64,000 nt of DNA from Sphingobium yanoikuyae (GTDB lineage Bacteria > Pseudomonadota > Alphaproteobacteria > Sphingomonadales > Sphingomonadaceae): NCBI RefSeq assembly GCF_034424525.1, contig NZ_CP139979.1, positions 4,177,501 to 4,241,500 of the forward strand, written 5' to 3'. This document shows, in pieces, positions 35,859 to 45,487 of this stretch. The notes beneath the pieces were generated by a model. The model had not been told where the DNA came from and ran no database searches. It saw only the letters and a list, made by a program, of their open reading frames with translations. The position numbers and the translations under genes are program-made. The first letter of the stretch is position 1. Each line of letters starts with the position of its first letter.

Positions 35859-36788
35859 TTAGATCCGCTCGCCCGACAGGCGCTGGCAAAGCATGTCCAG
35901 CTGGTCGAGGGTCGAATAGCGCAGCGACAATGTACCTGGTCCCTCACCGCTATCGGCAATCTCGACCTTCAGGCCAAGAATATCGGCCAGATGCTGCTCC
36001 AGTGCCGCGATATCGGCATCCTTGCCGCCGGGAGTTGCGCCGCGCGACTTGGGCTCGGCATCCTCGCCCTTCTTGGTCTTGCGCACCAGTTGCTCGGTCT
36101 CGCGGACCGAAAGCCCCTTCTGCTCGACCATCAACGCCATCGATTCGCAGCCCGGCACGCCGATCAGCGCGCGGGCATGGCCCATGCTGATCCGCCCGTG
36201 CGACACCGCCTGCTGCACCGGATCGGGCAGGTCGAGCAGGCGCATCAGATTGGCGATATGGCTGCGCGACTTGCCGACGATGCGGCCCAGCGCTTCCTGG
36301 CTATGATGGAATTCGCCGATCAGCTTGCGATAGGCCTCGGCTTCTTCGATCGGGTTGAGATCCTCGCGCTGGATATTCTCGACCAGCGCGATTTCCAGCG
36401 TTTCCTGCTCGTCGAAGTCGCGCACGATCGCCGGGATGCGATGCAGCTGCGCCTTCTGCGCCGCGCGCCAGCGCCGCTCGCCCGCGACGATCTGGAAACC
36501 ACCGCCATGCGGACGCACGATGATCGGCTGGATCACGCCACGCTTGGCGATGCTGTCGGCCAGTTCCTGCAACGCGTCCTGGTCGAAATGCCGGCGCGGC
36601 TGTTCGGGGTGCGGCTGTATCAGCGCGACCTCGATATTCTGCACCGCCTTGCTCGACGGCGCGGCGCTGTTGGCGCTCGCCGCCACCGGCTCTTCCCGGC
36701 TGACATCGCCCAGCAGCGCCGACAGGCCGCGACCCAGACCGTGCGGCCGCTTTACCGGCTTCTGCTTTTCCCCAATTTCGTCGCTCAA
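35859..36788 (-). CDS. parB: Chromosome partitioning protein ParB
   Basis: A 309-residue CTPase/DNA-binding clamp that loads at parS. The N-terminal GLGRGLSALLGD ParA-contact motif, the CTP-binding box (IRPHGGGFQIVAGERRWRA), a helix-turn-helix around SQEALGRIVGKSRSHIANLMRLL and the C-terminal dimer domain are present. The ATG overlaps the parA stop by four bases. It recognises the nearby parS sites and works with ParA to separate replicated origins. The gene order parB-parA-rsmG-mnmG-mnmE is the conserved alphaproteobacterial block. Confidence 0.97.
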   Translation of the reverse strand: MSDEIGEKQKPVKRPHGLGRGLSALLGDVSREEPVAASANSAAPSSKAVQNIEVALIQPHPEQPRRHFDQDALQELADSIAKRGVIQPIIVRPHGGGFQIVAGERRWRAAQKAQLHRIPAIVRDFDEQETLEIALVENIQREDLNPIEEAEAYRKLIGEFHHSQEALGRIVGKSRSHIANLMRLLDLPDPVQQAVSHGRISMGHARALIGVPGCESMALMVEQKGLSVRETEQLVRKTKKGEDAEPKSRGATPGGKDADIAALEQHLADILGLKVEIADSGEGPGTLSLRYSTLDQLDMLCQRLSGERI

Positions 36789-37567
36789 GCCGCTACCTCC
36801 TGTCGGGGAAGACGCGCGATCAGTTCGCGCGCCAGACGCATATAGGCTTCCGACCCCGAACAGCGGAAATCATAGATGAGCGCCGGCACGCCATGGCTCG
36901 GCGCCTCGGACAGGCGCACATTGCGCGGAATGACGGTGGTGAAGACAAGGTCGCCCAGCACCGCGCGAACATCGTCGGCGACCTGATCGGTCAGCCGGTT
37001 GCGGCGATCATACATGGTCAGCGCCACGCCCAGGATCGACAGGCCGGTGTTGAACCGGCTGCGGATGCGCTCGACCGTCTGCAACAGCTGGGACAGGCCT
37101 TCCAGCGCAAAGAATTCGCACTGCAACGGCACCAGCAGCGACTGCGCGGCGACCATCGCATTGACCGTCAACAGGCCGAGCGAAGGCGGGCAGTCGATCA
37201 GGCAGATGTCCCAGCGGCCGGCGGGCGCCTCGGCCAGCACCCGTTCCAACCGATGGGTGCGCTGCTCATAGTCGATCAGCTCGATCTCCGCCCCGGACAG
37301 ATCCTGGGTCGCCGGGATCAGGTCCAGCTTGGGCACACGGGTGGTGACGACCGCCTCGTCCAGTTCGCAATTGCCGACCAGCAGGTCATAGCTCGACCGT
37401 TCGCGATCGGCATGATTGACGCCCAGCCCGGTCGAGGCATTGCCCTGCGGATCGAGATCGACCAGCAACACGCGCAGCCCCGTCGCGGCCAGGCCGGTCG
37501 CCAGATTGATAGCCGTGGTGGTCTTGCCGACTCCGCCCTTCTGATTGGCGATGGCGATACAAATCAT
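36785..37567 (-). CDS. parA: Chromosome partitioning ATPase ParA
   Basis: A 260-residue Walker-type ATPase. The deviant Walker A KGGVGKTTTAINLA opens the protein after MICIAIANQ, Walker A-prime/B lie in VLLVDLDPQGNAS and CLIDCPPSLG. The ATG at 37567 overlaps the rsmG stop by four bases; an in-frame extension to 37666 lies within rsmG and is not used. It forms a nucleoid-bound ATP gradient that moves ParB-parS complexes. Confidence 0.97.
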   Translation of the reverse strand: MICIAIANQKGGVGKTTTAINLATGLAATGLRVLLVDLDPQGNASTGLGVNHADRERSSYDLLVGNCELDEAVVTTRVPKLDLIPATQDLSGAEIELIDYEQRTHRLERVLAEAPAGRWDICLIDCPPSLGLLTVNAMVAAQSLLVPLQCEFFALEGLSQLLQTVERIRSRFNTGLSILGVALTMYDRRNRLTDQVADDVRAVLGDLVFTTVIPRNVRLSEAPSHGVPALIYDFRCSGSEAYMRLARELIARLPRQEVAA

Positions 37568-38205
37568 CCTCGACCCTTCTTTTTGACAGGTTTGACGGAT
37601 CGCGCGACGATGATGGCGCTGTCGGCGTCGGTCACGCTGCGTTCCACATGAAACGCACCTTGCCATGCCGGACGCGCGGTCTCCAGTTCATTCTGCGCAT
37701 TTCGTCCCTTGGGCAGCACCCAAATCGTCTTTTCATCGGACAGATGCTGGGCCGACTGGAGCAATTTGGGCAGCGGCGCATAGGCGCGGGCGCTGATGAC
37801 GGCGGACTTGGTCGGCGGCGCGACCTCGACCCGCCCGCCAAAGACGGAGGCGTTGGTCAGCCCCAGCTCCGCGATCACATCATTGAGGAAGTCGATCCGC
37901 TTGCGGCGCGATTCGACCATTATCAGCGGCCGGTCGGACATGCTGGCGACGACAATGCCGGGCAGGCCGGCACCCGAGCCGAGGTCCATCCAAGGCCCCT
38001 CCCCTGCATCCCTGGCATGCAACAGCAGTTGGGCCGAATCGACGATATGCCGGGCCCAGACATGGGGCCGGGTCGATTCGGCGATCAGATTCTGCTCATC
38101 CATGGCGGACAGCAAAAGCGACACATAGCGCTCCAGCCGATCCCATGTTTCACGTGGAACATCAAAATGCGCGTCGAGCCAGGCCCGCGCTTCGTCTTCG
38201 GTCAT
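37564..38205 (-). CDS. rsmG: 16S rRNA (guanine527-N7)-methyltransferase
   Basis: A 213-residue SAM-dependent methyltransferase (GidB) that modifies G527 of 16S rRNA. The SAM motif [14 protein letters not shown] and [13 protein letters not shown] are visible. The N-terminal [17 protein letters not shown] coding segment carries a parS site (38146-38161). It overlaps mnmG and parA by four bases at either end, giving a tightly coupled operon. Confidence 0.96.
   Translation of the reverse strand: MTEDEARAWLDAHFDVPRETWDRLERYVSLLLSAMDEQNLIAESTRPHVWARHIVDSAQLLLHARDAGEGPWMDLGSGAGLPGIVVASMSDRPLIMVESRRKRIDFLNDVIAELGLTNASVFGGRVEVAPPTKSAVISARAYAPLPKLLQSAQHLSDEKTIWVLPKGRNAQNELETARPAWQGAFHVERSVTDADSAIIVARSVKPVKKKGRG
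37640..37655. promoter_or_regulatory. Degenerate parS-like sequence in rsmG
   Basis: CGTTCCACATGAAACG differs from TGTTCCACGTGAAACA at three positions, one of them in the central CG. It is 490 bases from the strong site and is probably not functional alone. Confidence 0.2.
38146..38161. promoter_or_regulatory. parS site in the start of rsmG
   Basis: TGTTTCACGTGGAACA; its complement fits the alphaproteobacterial consensus TGTTNCACGTGAAACA exactly. It lies in the rsmG coding sequence about 1.4 kb upstream of parB. ParB should load here and spread. Its location within the gid-par block is typical. Confidence 0.85.
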
Positions 38206-40052
38206 GCTGCCTTCCGCCGCACATGGACAAGGATGGCGGCGAGCGCCGCCGGGGTGATGCCGCGGATACGGCCCGCAGCGGCCAGCGTGTCGGGACGGGC
38301 CCCGTCCAGCCGCTCGATCATCTCGGTCGACAGGCCGCCGACACTGGCAAAGTCGAAATCCGCCGGAATGGCCACGCGCTCATCCCGACGCAGGGCCGCA
38401 ATCTCCGCATCCTGTCGTTCGAGATAGGGCGCATAATGGGCGTCCTCCAATATCTCGGCGCGCAGGTCAGCCGGCGCCTCTGCCAGGCTCGGCGCCAGCG
38501 TCACCAGCAGATCGGCCTGCACCTCGGGGAAGCGTGCCCATTCGAACAGGCTGCGCCGCGCGCCATCCTGCCGCACACTCGCCCCTGCCCGCGCCATCTC
38601 GGTCGCGGTATAGGGCCGGGCTAGGTCGCCCTCGATCACAGCTCGCGCACTGGCCCGTGCAGCGAAGCGCGCCGCCCGATCCGGACCGATGATGCCATGG
38701 GTCAGGCCGATCTCGCCCAGCCGCGTCTCGGCATTGTCGGCGCGCAGCCGCAGCCGATATTCGGCCCGCGCGGTCAGCATGCGATAGGGTTCGGTCACGC
38801 CCTGCAGCACCAGATCATCGATCATCACGCCGATATAGGAGCTGGCCCTATCGAGGATCATCGGCGCTTCATCCCGTGCCCGCGCCGCAGCATTGGTGCC
38901 GGCGACCAGCCCCTGGGCCGCCGCCTCCTCATAGCCGGTCGTGCCATTGATCTGCCCCGCGCAGAAGAGGCCGGGCAGCGCCCGCACTTCCAGGCTGGCA
39001 TCCAGCGCGCGCGGATCGATATGGTCATATTCGACCGCATAGCCGGGCACGACGATCTCCGCCTGCTCCAGCCCGCGCATCGACCGGATCATCGCCCGCT
39101 GCACATCAGCCGGCAGCGAGGTGCTGATGCCATTGGGATAGACCAGCGCATCATCCAGCCCCTCGGGCTCCAGGAAGATCTGATGGCCGTCGCGATCGCC
39201 GAAGCGGATCACCTTGTCCTCGATCGACGGGCAATAGCGCGGCCCCCGCCCCTCGATCGCACCACTGAACAAAGGCGAACGTCCCAGCCCCTCGCGGATG
39301 ATCGCATGGGTTCGTTCATTGGTGCGGGTGATGGCACAAGCCAGTTGCGGCAGCGGCCGATGATCCGACAACGGCGACATGGTCCAGCCCTCGCCGTCCG
39401 ACGCCTGCTCCTCCAGCACCGCCCAGTCGATGGTGCGGCCGTCGATGCGCGGCGGCGTCCCGGTCTTCAGCCGGCCGATCGGCAGGCCGATCTCGCGCAA
39501 CTGCACGCCCAGCGCGGTTGCCGCCCGCTCGCCAGTGCGACCGCCGACATCCACATCCTCACCCCGGAACAGCTTGCCGCCCAGGAAGGTGCCGGTCGCC
39601 AGCACGACCGAGGGCGCCGCCAGCGTCCGGCCATCGGCCAGCGCCAGACCCGCCACCGCACCATCGCAGACCATCAGGCCCACCGCCTCGCCTTCGACAA
39701 TCTCCAACCCCGCCTGGGCATCAAGCATCTGGTGGATTGCCGCCTTGTAGCGCTTGCGGTCGGCCTGCACGCGCGGCCCCTGAACTGCCGCGCCCTTGCT
39801 GCTGTTGAGCATGCGATAATGGATCGCCCCGGCATCAGCGGCGCGACCAATCAACCCGTCGAGGGCATCCACTTCACGGACGAGATGACCCTTGCCCAGA
39901 CCGCCGATCGCCGGGTTGCAGGACATGGCACCCACCGTTGCCCGCTCGAAGGTCAGCAGCGCCACCGCTGCGCCCTTGCGCGCTGCCGCAGCGGCCGCCT
40001 CGCAGCCGGCATGGCCGCCACCGACCACGATCACATCATAGCTTGTTCGCAT
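38202..40052 (-). CDS. mnmG: tRNA uridine-5-carboxymethylaminomethyl modification enzyme MnmG
   Basis: A 616-residue FAD protein (GidA) that, with MnmE, forms cmnm5U at tRNA wobble position 34. The FAD-binding [18 protein letters not shown] is at the N-terminus; DVDGRTIDW-type and [16 protein letters not shown] and [22 protein letters not shown] motifs are present. Its partner mnmE is 89 bases upstream, and the gap between them carries a parS-like site. The stop overlaps the rsmG start. Confidence 0.97.
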   Translation of the reverse strand: MRTSYDVIVVGGGHAGCEAAAAAARKGAAVALLTFERATVGAMSCNPAIGGLGKGHLVREVDALDGLIGRAADAGAIHYRMLNSSKGAAVQGPRVQADRKRYKAAIHQMLDAQAGLEIVEGEAVGLMVCDGAVAGLALADGRTLAAPSVVLATGTFLGGKLFRGEDVDVGGRTGERAATALGVQLREIGLPIGRLKTGTPPRIDGRTIDWAVLEEQASDGEGWTMSPLSDHRPLPQLACAITRTNERTHAIIREGLGRSPLFSGAIEGRGPRYCPSIEDKVIRFGDRDGHQIFLEPEGLDDALVYPNGISTSLPADVQRAMIRSMRGLEQAEIVVPGYAVEYDHIDPRALDASLEVRALPGLFCAGQINGTTGYEEAAAQGLVAGTNAAARARDEAPMILDRASSYIGVMIDDLVLQGVTEPYRMLTARAEYRLRLRADNAETRLGEIGLTHGIIGPDRAARFAARASARAVIEGDLARPYTATEMARAGASVRQDGARRSLFEWARFPEVQADLLVTLAPSLAEAPADLRAEILEDAHYAPYLERQDAEIAALRRDERVAIPADFDFASVGGLSTEMIERLDGARPDTLAAAGRIRGITPAALAAILVHVRRKAA

Positions 40053-40091
40053 GGCGGCCCCATATCAGATTCAGGGGCCTGCGGTCAAAAG

Positions 40092-40107
40092 CGTTCCACG
40101 TGGAACA
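40092..40107. promoter_or_regulatory. parS-like site between mnmG and mnmE
   Basis: CGTTCCACGTGGAACA: a symmetric variant of parS in which only the first base departs from a perfect palindrome. It lies in the intergenic gap, 1.95 kb from the stronger site at 38146. Likely a second ParB loading point. Confidence 0.65.
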
Positions 40108-40141
40108 TCGCACTATCAGCCATCACTCGCGCAAATTTCAC

Positions 40142-41428
40142 TTACTTCCCGATACAGAATCCCGAGAAGAGACGGTCGAGCATATCCTCGGTCCCCGCCT
40201 GCCCGGTCAACGCATCGATCGTCCGCCGACCCAGGCGCAATTCCTCCGCCAGCACCAGCAGGTCGCGAGCCTGTCCTGCGGCGAGCAGATGATCGTGCAG
40301 TTGGCGTACGCCGTCCCGCTGCCGCGCGTGCAGGGCATAGTCGCCCTCGCCCGGCAGCAGCGTCGCCGCCCGATCGAGCAGCATCGTCACGAGCGCGTCC
40401 ACCCCCTCACCCGTCCGCGCCGACAGACGCAGACCGGGCCGGTCGGAACCGTACAGCGCGACATCGCTCTGCGCCGCGATCAGCAGCGCATCCTCGCGCG
40501 GTGCCTCGGCCGGGTCGCCCAGCCACAGGATGATGTCCGCCGCCTCCAGCGCCGCCCGTGCGCGATCGATGCCGATCGCCTCGATCGCGTCGCCGGTCTC
40601 GTCGCGCAGCCCGGCCGTGTCGGTGAACAGGAAAGCGGTGCCGCCGATCGAAGCGGGCACCTCGATCCGGTCGCGGGTGGTGCCGGCAATGTCGGACACG
40701 ATCGCCGCCTCGCGTCCCACCAACCGGTTGAGCAAGGTCGACTTGCCGGCATTGGGCGGCCCAGCCAGCACCACCCGGATACCGTCGCGCAGCCGCTCGG
40801 CAGAAGGTGCGGATATCAGTGCGCCGACATCATCCGCCAGTGCCATCACCCCCTGCCCGATCCGCGCCTCGATATCGGCGTCGGGGACATCATCCTCGTC
40901 GGAGAAGTCGAGCGCCGCTTCGGCCATCGCCGACAGATCGAGCAGCCGCATCCGCCAGCCGTCGATCCGCTGCGAGAAATGGCCCTCCATCATCGCCAGC
41001 GCTGCCCGCCGCTGCTGCTGCGTCTCGGCCGCCAGCAGGTCAGCCAGTCCCTCCACCTCGTTCAGGTCCATGCGGCCATGGGCGAAGGCGCGGCGGGTGA
41101 ATTCGCCCGCAGTTGCGCGGCGCAACTCTGGCATCGCGCCCAGTGCTGCCTCGACCGCTGCGATCACCGCCCGGCCGCCATGGCAATGCAATTCGGCCAT
41201 ATCCTCGCCCGTCACCGTACGCGGCCCCGGCAACCACAAGAGCAACGCCCGGTCGAGCGGCGCGCCATCGCGCGGATCGCTCAGCAGCGCCAGGCTCGCC
41301 ATGCGGGGGGTGGGCAGTCGCCCGGCCAGCGCCTGCAGCGCATTGCCCGCCATCGGGCCGCTGACGCGCACCACGCCAATCCCCGCCGGCGGCGCACCGC
41401 TCGACAGGGCGAAGATCGTCTCGCTCAC
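40142..41428 (-). CDS. mnmE: tRNA modification GTPase MnmE
   Basis: A 428-residue protein that partners MnmG. The folate-binding N-terminal domain (FALSSGAPPAGIGVVRVSG) precedes a helical domain and an inserted Ras-like G domain: GPPNAGKSTLLN (G1), GTTRD (G2), DTAGLRD (G3). The C-terminal CIGK holds the conserved cysteine. The start is a GTG that directly abuts the TAA of the upstream DUF6489 gene. Confidence 0.97.
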   Translation of the reverse strand: MSETIFALSSGAPPAGIGVVRVSGPMAGNALQALAGRLPTPRMASLALLSDPRDGAPLDRALLLWLPGPRTVTGEDMAELHCHGGRAVIAAVEAALGAMPELRRATAGEFTRRAFAHGRMDLNEVEGLADLLAAETQQQRRAALAMMEGHFSQRIDGWRMRLLDLSAMAEAALDFSDEDDVPDADIEARIGQGVMALADDVGALISAPSAERLRDGIRVVLAGPPNAGKSTLLNRLVGREAAIVSDIAGTTRDRIEVPASIGGTAFLFTDTAGLRDETGDAIEAIGIDRARAALEAADIILWLGDPAEAPREDALLIAAQSDVALYGSDRPGLRLSARTGEGVDALVTMLLDRAATLLPGEGDYALHARQRDGVRQLHDHLLAAGQARDLLVLAEELRLGRRTIDALTGQAGTEDMLDRLFSGFCIGK

Positions 41429-41686
41429 TTAATCCTTCTTGTCGCCATTCTTGCCCGCCATGCCGGACAGGCCGATATCCATCATCTGCTTGAACAGGCG
41501 CACGCCGGCATCGCCCATTGGCGAGAAGCTCTTGAACAGAGTCTCCATCTGCTCGACGCTGCCGATGCCGTCCATGCTGTCCAGCATCGTCTTGATATAT
41601 TTGTCGTGGATGGGGCTGACGTCCGGCAGGCCCAGAAAGGCGCGCGCCTCGGCCGGGGTGCAATCCACGTCGACGGTCACTTTCAT
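41429..41686 (-). CDS. DUF6489 family small protein
   Basis: An 85-residue protein starting at ATG 41686 with MKVTVDVDCTPAEARAFLGL. The rest is helical with many methionines (KQMMDIGLSGMAGKNG). A conserved alphaproteobacterial small family with no known role, often placed just before mnmE as here. A longer frame to 41806 lacks family resemblance. Confidence 0.8.
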   Translation of the reverse strand: MKVTVDVDCTPAEARAFLGLPDVSPIHDKYIKTMLDSMDGIGSVEQMETLFKSFSPMGDAGVRLFKQMMDIGLSGMAGKNGDKKD

Positions 41687-41850
41687 CTGCTGCCCTTCCC
41701 TGTCGCGGTCATCCGCCTGTCGCTCCATCTCATGCCGCAAACAGGCCGGCGATGGCAAATTTTTTGGGCGTGACAGCGCGCTTGCGCCCCTCGCCCAAGG
41801 CGCCAATATGCGCCTCGACCAACAGACTCCCCAAGGCGGAAGGATATCCC

Positions 41851-42552
41851 ATGGCAGACTATATTCCGATCAAGACGCTGGAAGGCGACGGCCAGTTCGA
41901 CGCCTATGTCGCCACGCCCGACAGCCCGGCCAAGGCGGCGATCATCGTCATCCAGGAAATTTTCGGCGTCAATGAAGGCATCCGCCGCAAATGCGACAGC
42001 TGGGCCCGCGCCGGTTATCTGGCGATCGCGCCCGACCTGTTCTGGCGCATCGATCCGCATATCGAGCTGGACGCTGACATCCCCGAGCAGATGCAGCAGG
42101 CGCTCGACTATATCCCCCGCTTCAACCAGGATCAGGGCGTCCGCGATATCGAGGCGACGATCCGCGCCGCGCGCGCGATGCTGGAAGGCCCGGCCAAGGT
42201 CGGCGTCGTCGGCTATTGCCTGGGCGGCCGCGTTGCCTTCATGACCGCCTGCCGCACCGATGGCGATGCCTTTGTCGGCTATTATGGCGTGGGCATCGAC
42301 GGGCTGCTGGGCGAACAACATGCCATCGGCAAGCCGACCATGCTGCATATCCCGACCAATGACGGCTTCGTCCCCGCCGACGTTCAGGCCAAGATGCATG
42401 ACGGGCTGAAGGACAACCGCCACGTCACCCTGCATGATTATGAAGGGCTGGATCATGGCTTCGCCGCCGAGATGGGCGATCGCCGGGTCGAGGAAGCCGC
42501 CCAGCTGGCCGACCGTCGCACCGCCGACTTCTTCGCGCAGGCGCTCGCCTGA
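41851..42552 (+). CDS. Dienelactone hydrolase family protein
   Basis: A 233-residue alpha/beta hydrolase. The nucleophile is a cysteine in VVGYCLGGRVAF, with the downstream Asp in TNDGFVPAD and His in EGLDHGFAAE completing a Cys-Asp-His triad as in dienelactone hydrolases. The IVIQEIFGVNEGIRRKCDSWARAGY segment is typical. Family members hydrolyse the enol-lactone intermediates of aromatic breakdown, though many act on other esters. It is divergent from DUF6489 and translationally coupled to the quinone reductase gene. Confidence 0.9.
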   Translation: MADYIPIKTLEGDGQFDAYVATPDSPAKAAIIVIQEIFGVNEGIRRKCDSWARAGYLAIAPDLFWRIDPHIELDADIPEQMQQALDYIPRFNQDQGVRDIEATIRAARAMLEGPAKVGVVGYCLGGRVAFMTACRTDGDAFVGYYGVGIDGLLGEQHAIGKPTMLHIPTNDGFVPADVQAKMHDGLKDNRHVTLHDYEGLDHGFAAEMGDRRVEEAAQLADRRTADFFAQALA

Positions 42553-43523
42553 TGTCGGGTGATGCATACCGGATGATCGTCCGGGCCCATGGCGGGCCCG
42601 AGACGATCGAGCGCGAGAATTTCGATCCGGGCACGCCCGGCGAAGGCGAGGTCCTGATCGCGCAGGATGCGGTCGGCCTCAACTTCATCGACACCTATTA
42701 TCGCACCGGCCTCTACCCCGCCCCCCTGCCCCTGACGCTGGGATCGGAAGGTGCAGGCCATGTCGTTGCGGTTGGTGCGGGCGTCAGTGGCATTGCCGTG
42801 GGGGACAAGGTCGGCTGCGCGGCGGGCCTGGGCGCCTATGCCACCCACCGCATCGTCCCGGCCGATCGGGTCGTGCGCATCCCCGATGCGGTCAGCACGC
42901 GCGATGCCGCCGCGATGATGCTCAAGGGCATGACCGCCTGTTATCTGGCGGAGGACATGATCGACCTGCTGCCCGGCGATGTCGCCTTGGTTCATGCCGC
43001 CGCGGGCGGCGTGGGATCGGTGCTGGTGCCCTGGCTGCGCGACAAGGGCGTGGTCGTGATCGCCCATAGCGGATCGCCGGAAAAGGCGGCCAAAGTCGAT
43101 GCCGACCACAGCCTGTCCGGCCCGCTCGACGATCTGGTGGCACAGGTGCGCGACCTGACCGACGGCAAGGGCGTCGCCGTCGCCTATGATGGCGTCGGCA
43201 AGGATAGCTGGGCCGCATCACTCGCCAGCCTGCGCCGCCGCGGCCTGCTGGTCAGCTATGGCAATGCGTCGGGTGCCGTCCCGCCGATCAGCCTGCTCGA
43301 TCTCAGCCGCAATGGCTCGCTCTATGTCAGCCGCCCGACCCTGTTCGACTATGTCGCGACGGCGGAAGAACTGGCCAACACCGCCGAACGCCTGTTCGAC
43401 CGTATGGCACGCGGGATCGTGTCAGCGCAGATCGGCCAGAGCTTCGCTCTCGCCGACGCTGCGGACGCCCATCGCGCATTGGAAGGGCGCCAGACGACCG
43501 GCAGCACCATCCTGATCCCCTAA
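42552..43523 (+). CDS. NADPH:quinone oxidoreductase (MDR superfamily)
   Basis: A 323-residue zinc-free medium-chain dehydrogenase/reductase. The opening GPETIERENFDPGTPGEGEVLI, the QDAVGLNFIDTYYRTGLYP and ALVHAAAGGVGSVLVPWLR nucleotide-binding motifs are characteristic of QOR/zeta-crystallin. It reduces quinones with NADPH. Its ATG overlaps the preceding stop by one base (TGATG), so the pair is an operon. A strong terminator follows. Confidence 0.93.
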   Translation: MSGDAYRMIVRAHGGPETIERENFDPGTPGEGEVLIAQDAVGLNFIDTYYRTGLYPAPLPLTLGSEGAGHVVAVGAGVSGIAVGDKVGCAAGLGAYATHRIVPADRVVRIPDAVSTRDAAAMMLKGMTACYLAEDMIDLLPGDVALVHAAAGGVGSVLVPWLRDKGVVVIAHSGSPEKAAKVDADHSLSGPLDDLVAQVRDLTDGKGVAVAYDGVGKDSWAASLASLRRRGLLVSYGNASGAVPPISLLDLSRNGSLYVSRPTLFDYVATAEELANTAERLFDRMARGIVSAQIGQSFALADAADAHRALEGRQTTGSTILIP

Positions 43524-43552
43524 GCCTCTGGTTGATCTGCATAATCCTATCA

Positions 43553-43585
43553 GGGACGGCATTTGCACATGCCGTCCCTTTTTTT
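43553..43585 (+). terminator. Rho-independent terminator after the quinone reductase gene
   Basis: A perfect ten-base stem GGGACGGCAT with ATGCCGTCCC closes a six-base loop TTGCAC and is followed by seven Ts. It lies 30 bases after the stop codon. Confidence 0.93.
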
Positions 43586-43670
43586 GTGCAGGCGGTCTGC
43601 CCGCCCTTCCCTATTGATCGCCATTTGCAGTATCCGACAGGAGATGCAGCCGTCCCGGAAGAACAAGAAC

Positions 43671-44693
43671 ATGCCCCGATTGGCCAAGCTGATCCTGCTG
43701 CCATGGTGGACCGTGCAGCTGGCGACCGGCGCCAAATCTTTTCTCGACAATCCGCTGATCGGTTCGTCCCGGCTCAATGCGCTGGGCCTCCATGTCGGGC
43801 GCGTCAGGCTCGCCCAATGGATGACAGCCCGTCGTCGCTCGCGTCTCGCCGCAAATCTCTCCGCAGCCGATCGTCATGCCTTTGATCGCGACGGTTTCAT
43901 CGAGATTCGCGACTTCCTGCCGCCGGAGCAGTTTGCTGCCCTGCGCGAGCAGATTGCAGCCTATCAGGCTGTTCCACGTGAAATGGCACAGGGCCATACC
44001 ATCACCCGCCGTTACGCACTGGACGGGGCTGCACGGCGCGCCATGCCCGCTATGGCCCGCTTTCTCGATCATCCCCGCTGGCGTGCGCTGGCGCGCTATG
44101 CCGCCGGCTTCAACGTCGAGCCGCTGATCTACATCCAGACCATTCTCACCCATCGGCGGGACGGCGCGCCCGATCCGCAGACCCAACTGCACGCCGATAC
44201 CTTCCATCCCGCGATGAAGGCCTGGCTGTTCCTGGAGGATGTCCCGGCCGAAGGCGGCCCCTTCACCTATGTGCCCGGATCGCATCGCTTGACCCCCGCG
44301 CGCGCGGCCTGGGAGAAACAGCGCAGCCTGACAGCGCGTGATGGCGATTGCCGCCTGTCGGCGCGCGGATCGCTGCGGATCGACGAAGCGGAACTGGCCG
44401 GTCTTGGCCTCCCCCCGCCGCGCCAGTTTCCGGTCCCTGCCAACACATTGGTGATCGCCGACACATTCGGCTTCCATGCGCGCGGAGAAGCGGCACAGCG
44501 TTCCACCCGCGTCGAACTCTGGGCCTATGGCCGGCGCAACCCCTTCCGCCCGCTGGTGGGGCTCGACATTTGGAGCCTGCCCGGCATCACCGAACGGCGC
44601 ATCAACCTGCGCTGGGGGCTGCGCGATGCCGTGGCGCGCTGGATCGGCCACCCCTGGCGGCACGCAGGCATGAAAAGGCCCGCCGACGACTGA
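43671..44693 (+). CDS. Phytanoyl-CoA dioxygenase-like protein
   Basis: About 340 residues from ATG 43671 (MPRLAKLILLPWW); an ATG at 43644 would add nine residues. The double-stranded beta-helix PhyH fold is recognised from the Fe-binding HxD in QLHADTFHPAMKAW, the VPAEGGPFTYVPGSHRLTP segment and a later His in FGFHARGEAA. Fe(II)/2-oxoglutarate oxygenases of this group hydroxylate fatty acyl or small substrates. The substrate is unknown. A parS-like sequence lies inside it at 43970. The gene ends within a terminator stem that serves the convergent terC gene. Confidence 0.85.
   Translation: MPRLAKLILLPWWTVQLATGAKSFLDNPLIGSSRLNALGLHVGRVRLAQWMTARRRSRLAANLSAADRHAFDRDGFIEIRDFLPPEQFAALREQIAAYQAVPREMAQGHTITRRYALDGAARRAMPAMARFLDHPRWRALARYAAGFNVEPLIYIQTILTHRRDGAPDPQTQLHADTFHPAMKAWLFLEDVPAEGGPFTYVPGSHRLTPARAAWEKQRSLTARDGDCRLSARGSLRIDEAELAGLGLPPPRQFPVPANTLVIADTFGFHARGEAAQRSTRVELWAYGRRNPFRPLVGLDIWSLPGITERRINLRWGLRDAVARWIGHPWRHAGMKRPADD
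43970..43985. promoter_or_regulatory. parS-like sequence inside the PhyH-like gene
   Basis: TGTTCCACGTGAAATG matches the first 14 bases of TGTTNCACGTGAAACA, with the last two bases changed. It is 5.8 kb from the strong parS at 38146. Possibly a weak ParB site. Confidence 0.45.
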
Positions 44694-44706
44694 GCGTGGG
44701 CGGGCC
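44677..44706 (-). terminator. Terminator of the terC-like gene
   Basis: On the minus strand GGCCCGCC pairs with GGCGGGCC around a 14-base loop and is followed by TTTTC. The stem overlaps the last codons and stop of the convergent PhyH-like gene. It lies 26 bases after the terC-like stop. Confidence 0.75.
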
Positions 44707-44732
44707 GATTGGGATAGCGTCGATCAGATCGA

Positions 44733-45452
44733 TCAGAAGAGCGTCAATATGCCGACCGACCGGTCCATGATGCCGTCATAGATCATCGAGCAGGCAACAT
44801 AGACGATCACCGCCAGGCCCAGATAGGCCAGCCAGCGGAAGCGCTCGATATATTTGGCGATGATGTTCGCCGCGATGCCCATCATCGCCACCGACAGGAT
44901 CAGGCCGATGATCAGGATGCCGGGATGTTCCCGCGCCGCACCGGCCACGGCCAGCACATTGTCCAGGCTCATGCTGACGTCGGCGATCGCCACCGACCAA
45001 GCGGCGGCGGCAAAGCTCTTGGCCGGGCGCACGCCCGATACATCGTCGTCGCTCGGATCATCAGGCGTATGCGCGCCGGCATTGGGGCGCAATTCGCGCC
45101 ACATCTTCCAGCTGACCCACAGCAGCAACAGGCCGCCGGCCAGGATCAGGCCGACAATCTGCATCAGCTGGCTGACCACCAGCGCGAAGCCGATGCGCAG
45201 CACCAGCGCGGCGATGATGCCGATCAGGATGACCTGCTGGCGCTGCTTGGGCGGCAGGCCGGCGGCCAGCGCGCCGACGACGATCGCATTGTCGCCCGCC
45301 AGCAGGATATCGATCATCAACACCTGGCCGAAGGCGGCTAGGGCGCTGGGCGTCCCGATATTGCTGAAGTCGTTGACGATATGCTGCCAGATATCCGCCG
45401 GGGAACCGAGCCCCTGGGCGGCCGAAGCGGCGGTGGCGATAAGGTCGAGCAT
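44733..45452 (-). CDS. TerC family membrane protein
   Basis: A 239-residue integral membrane protein with about seven helices. The paired motifs DILLAGDNAIVVGALAAG and DVSMSLDNVLAVAGAA, each with an Asp-Asn, are the mark of TerC/YjbE proteins, which are implicated in metal (manganese, tellurite) resistance or metal loading of exported proteins. A charged loop with DPDD/DPSDDD lies between the two halves. Length fits the YjbE branch. It is followed by its own terminator. Confidence 0.9.
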   Translation of the reverse strand: MLDLIATAASAAQGLGSPADIWQHIVNDFSNIGTPSALAAFGQVLMIDILLAGDNAIVVGALAAGLPPKQRQQVILIGIIAALVLRIGFALVVSQLMQIVGLILAGGLLLLWVSWKMWRELRPNAGAHTPDDPSDDDVSGVRPAKSFAAAAWSVAIADVSMSLDNVLAVAGAAREHPGILIIGLILSVAMMGIAANIIAKYIERFRWLAYLGLAVIVYVACSMIYDGIMDRSVGILTLF

Positions 45453-45487
45453 GACGGCCTAACGTCCCTGTATGTGAAAATGAAGAA

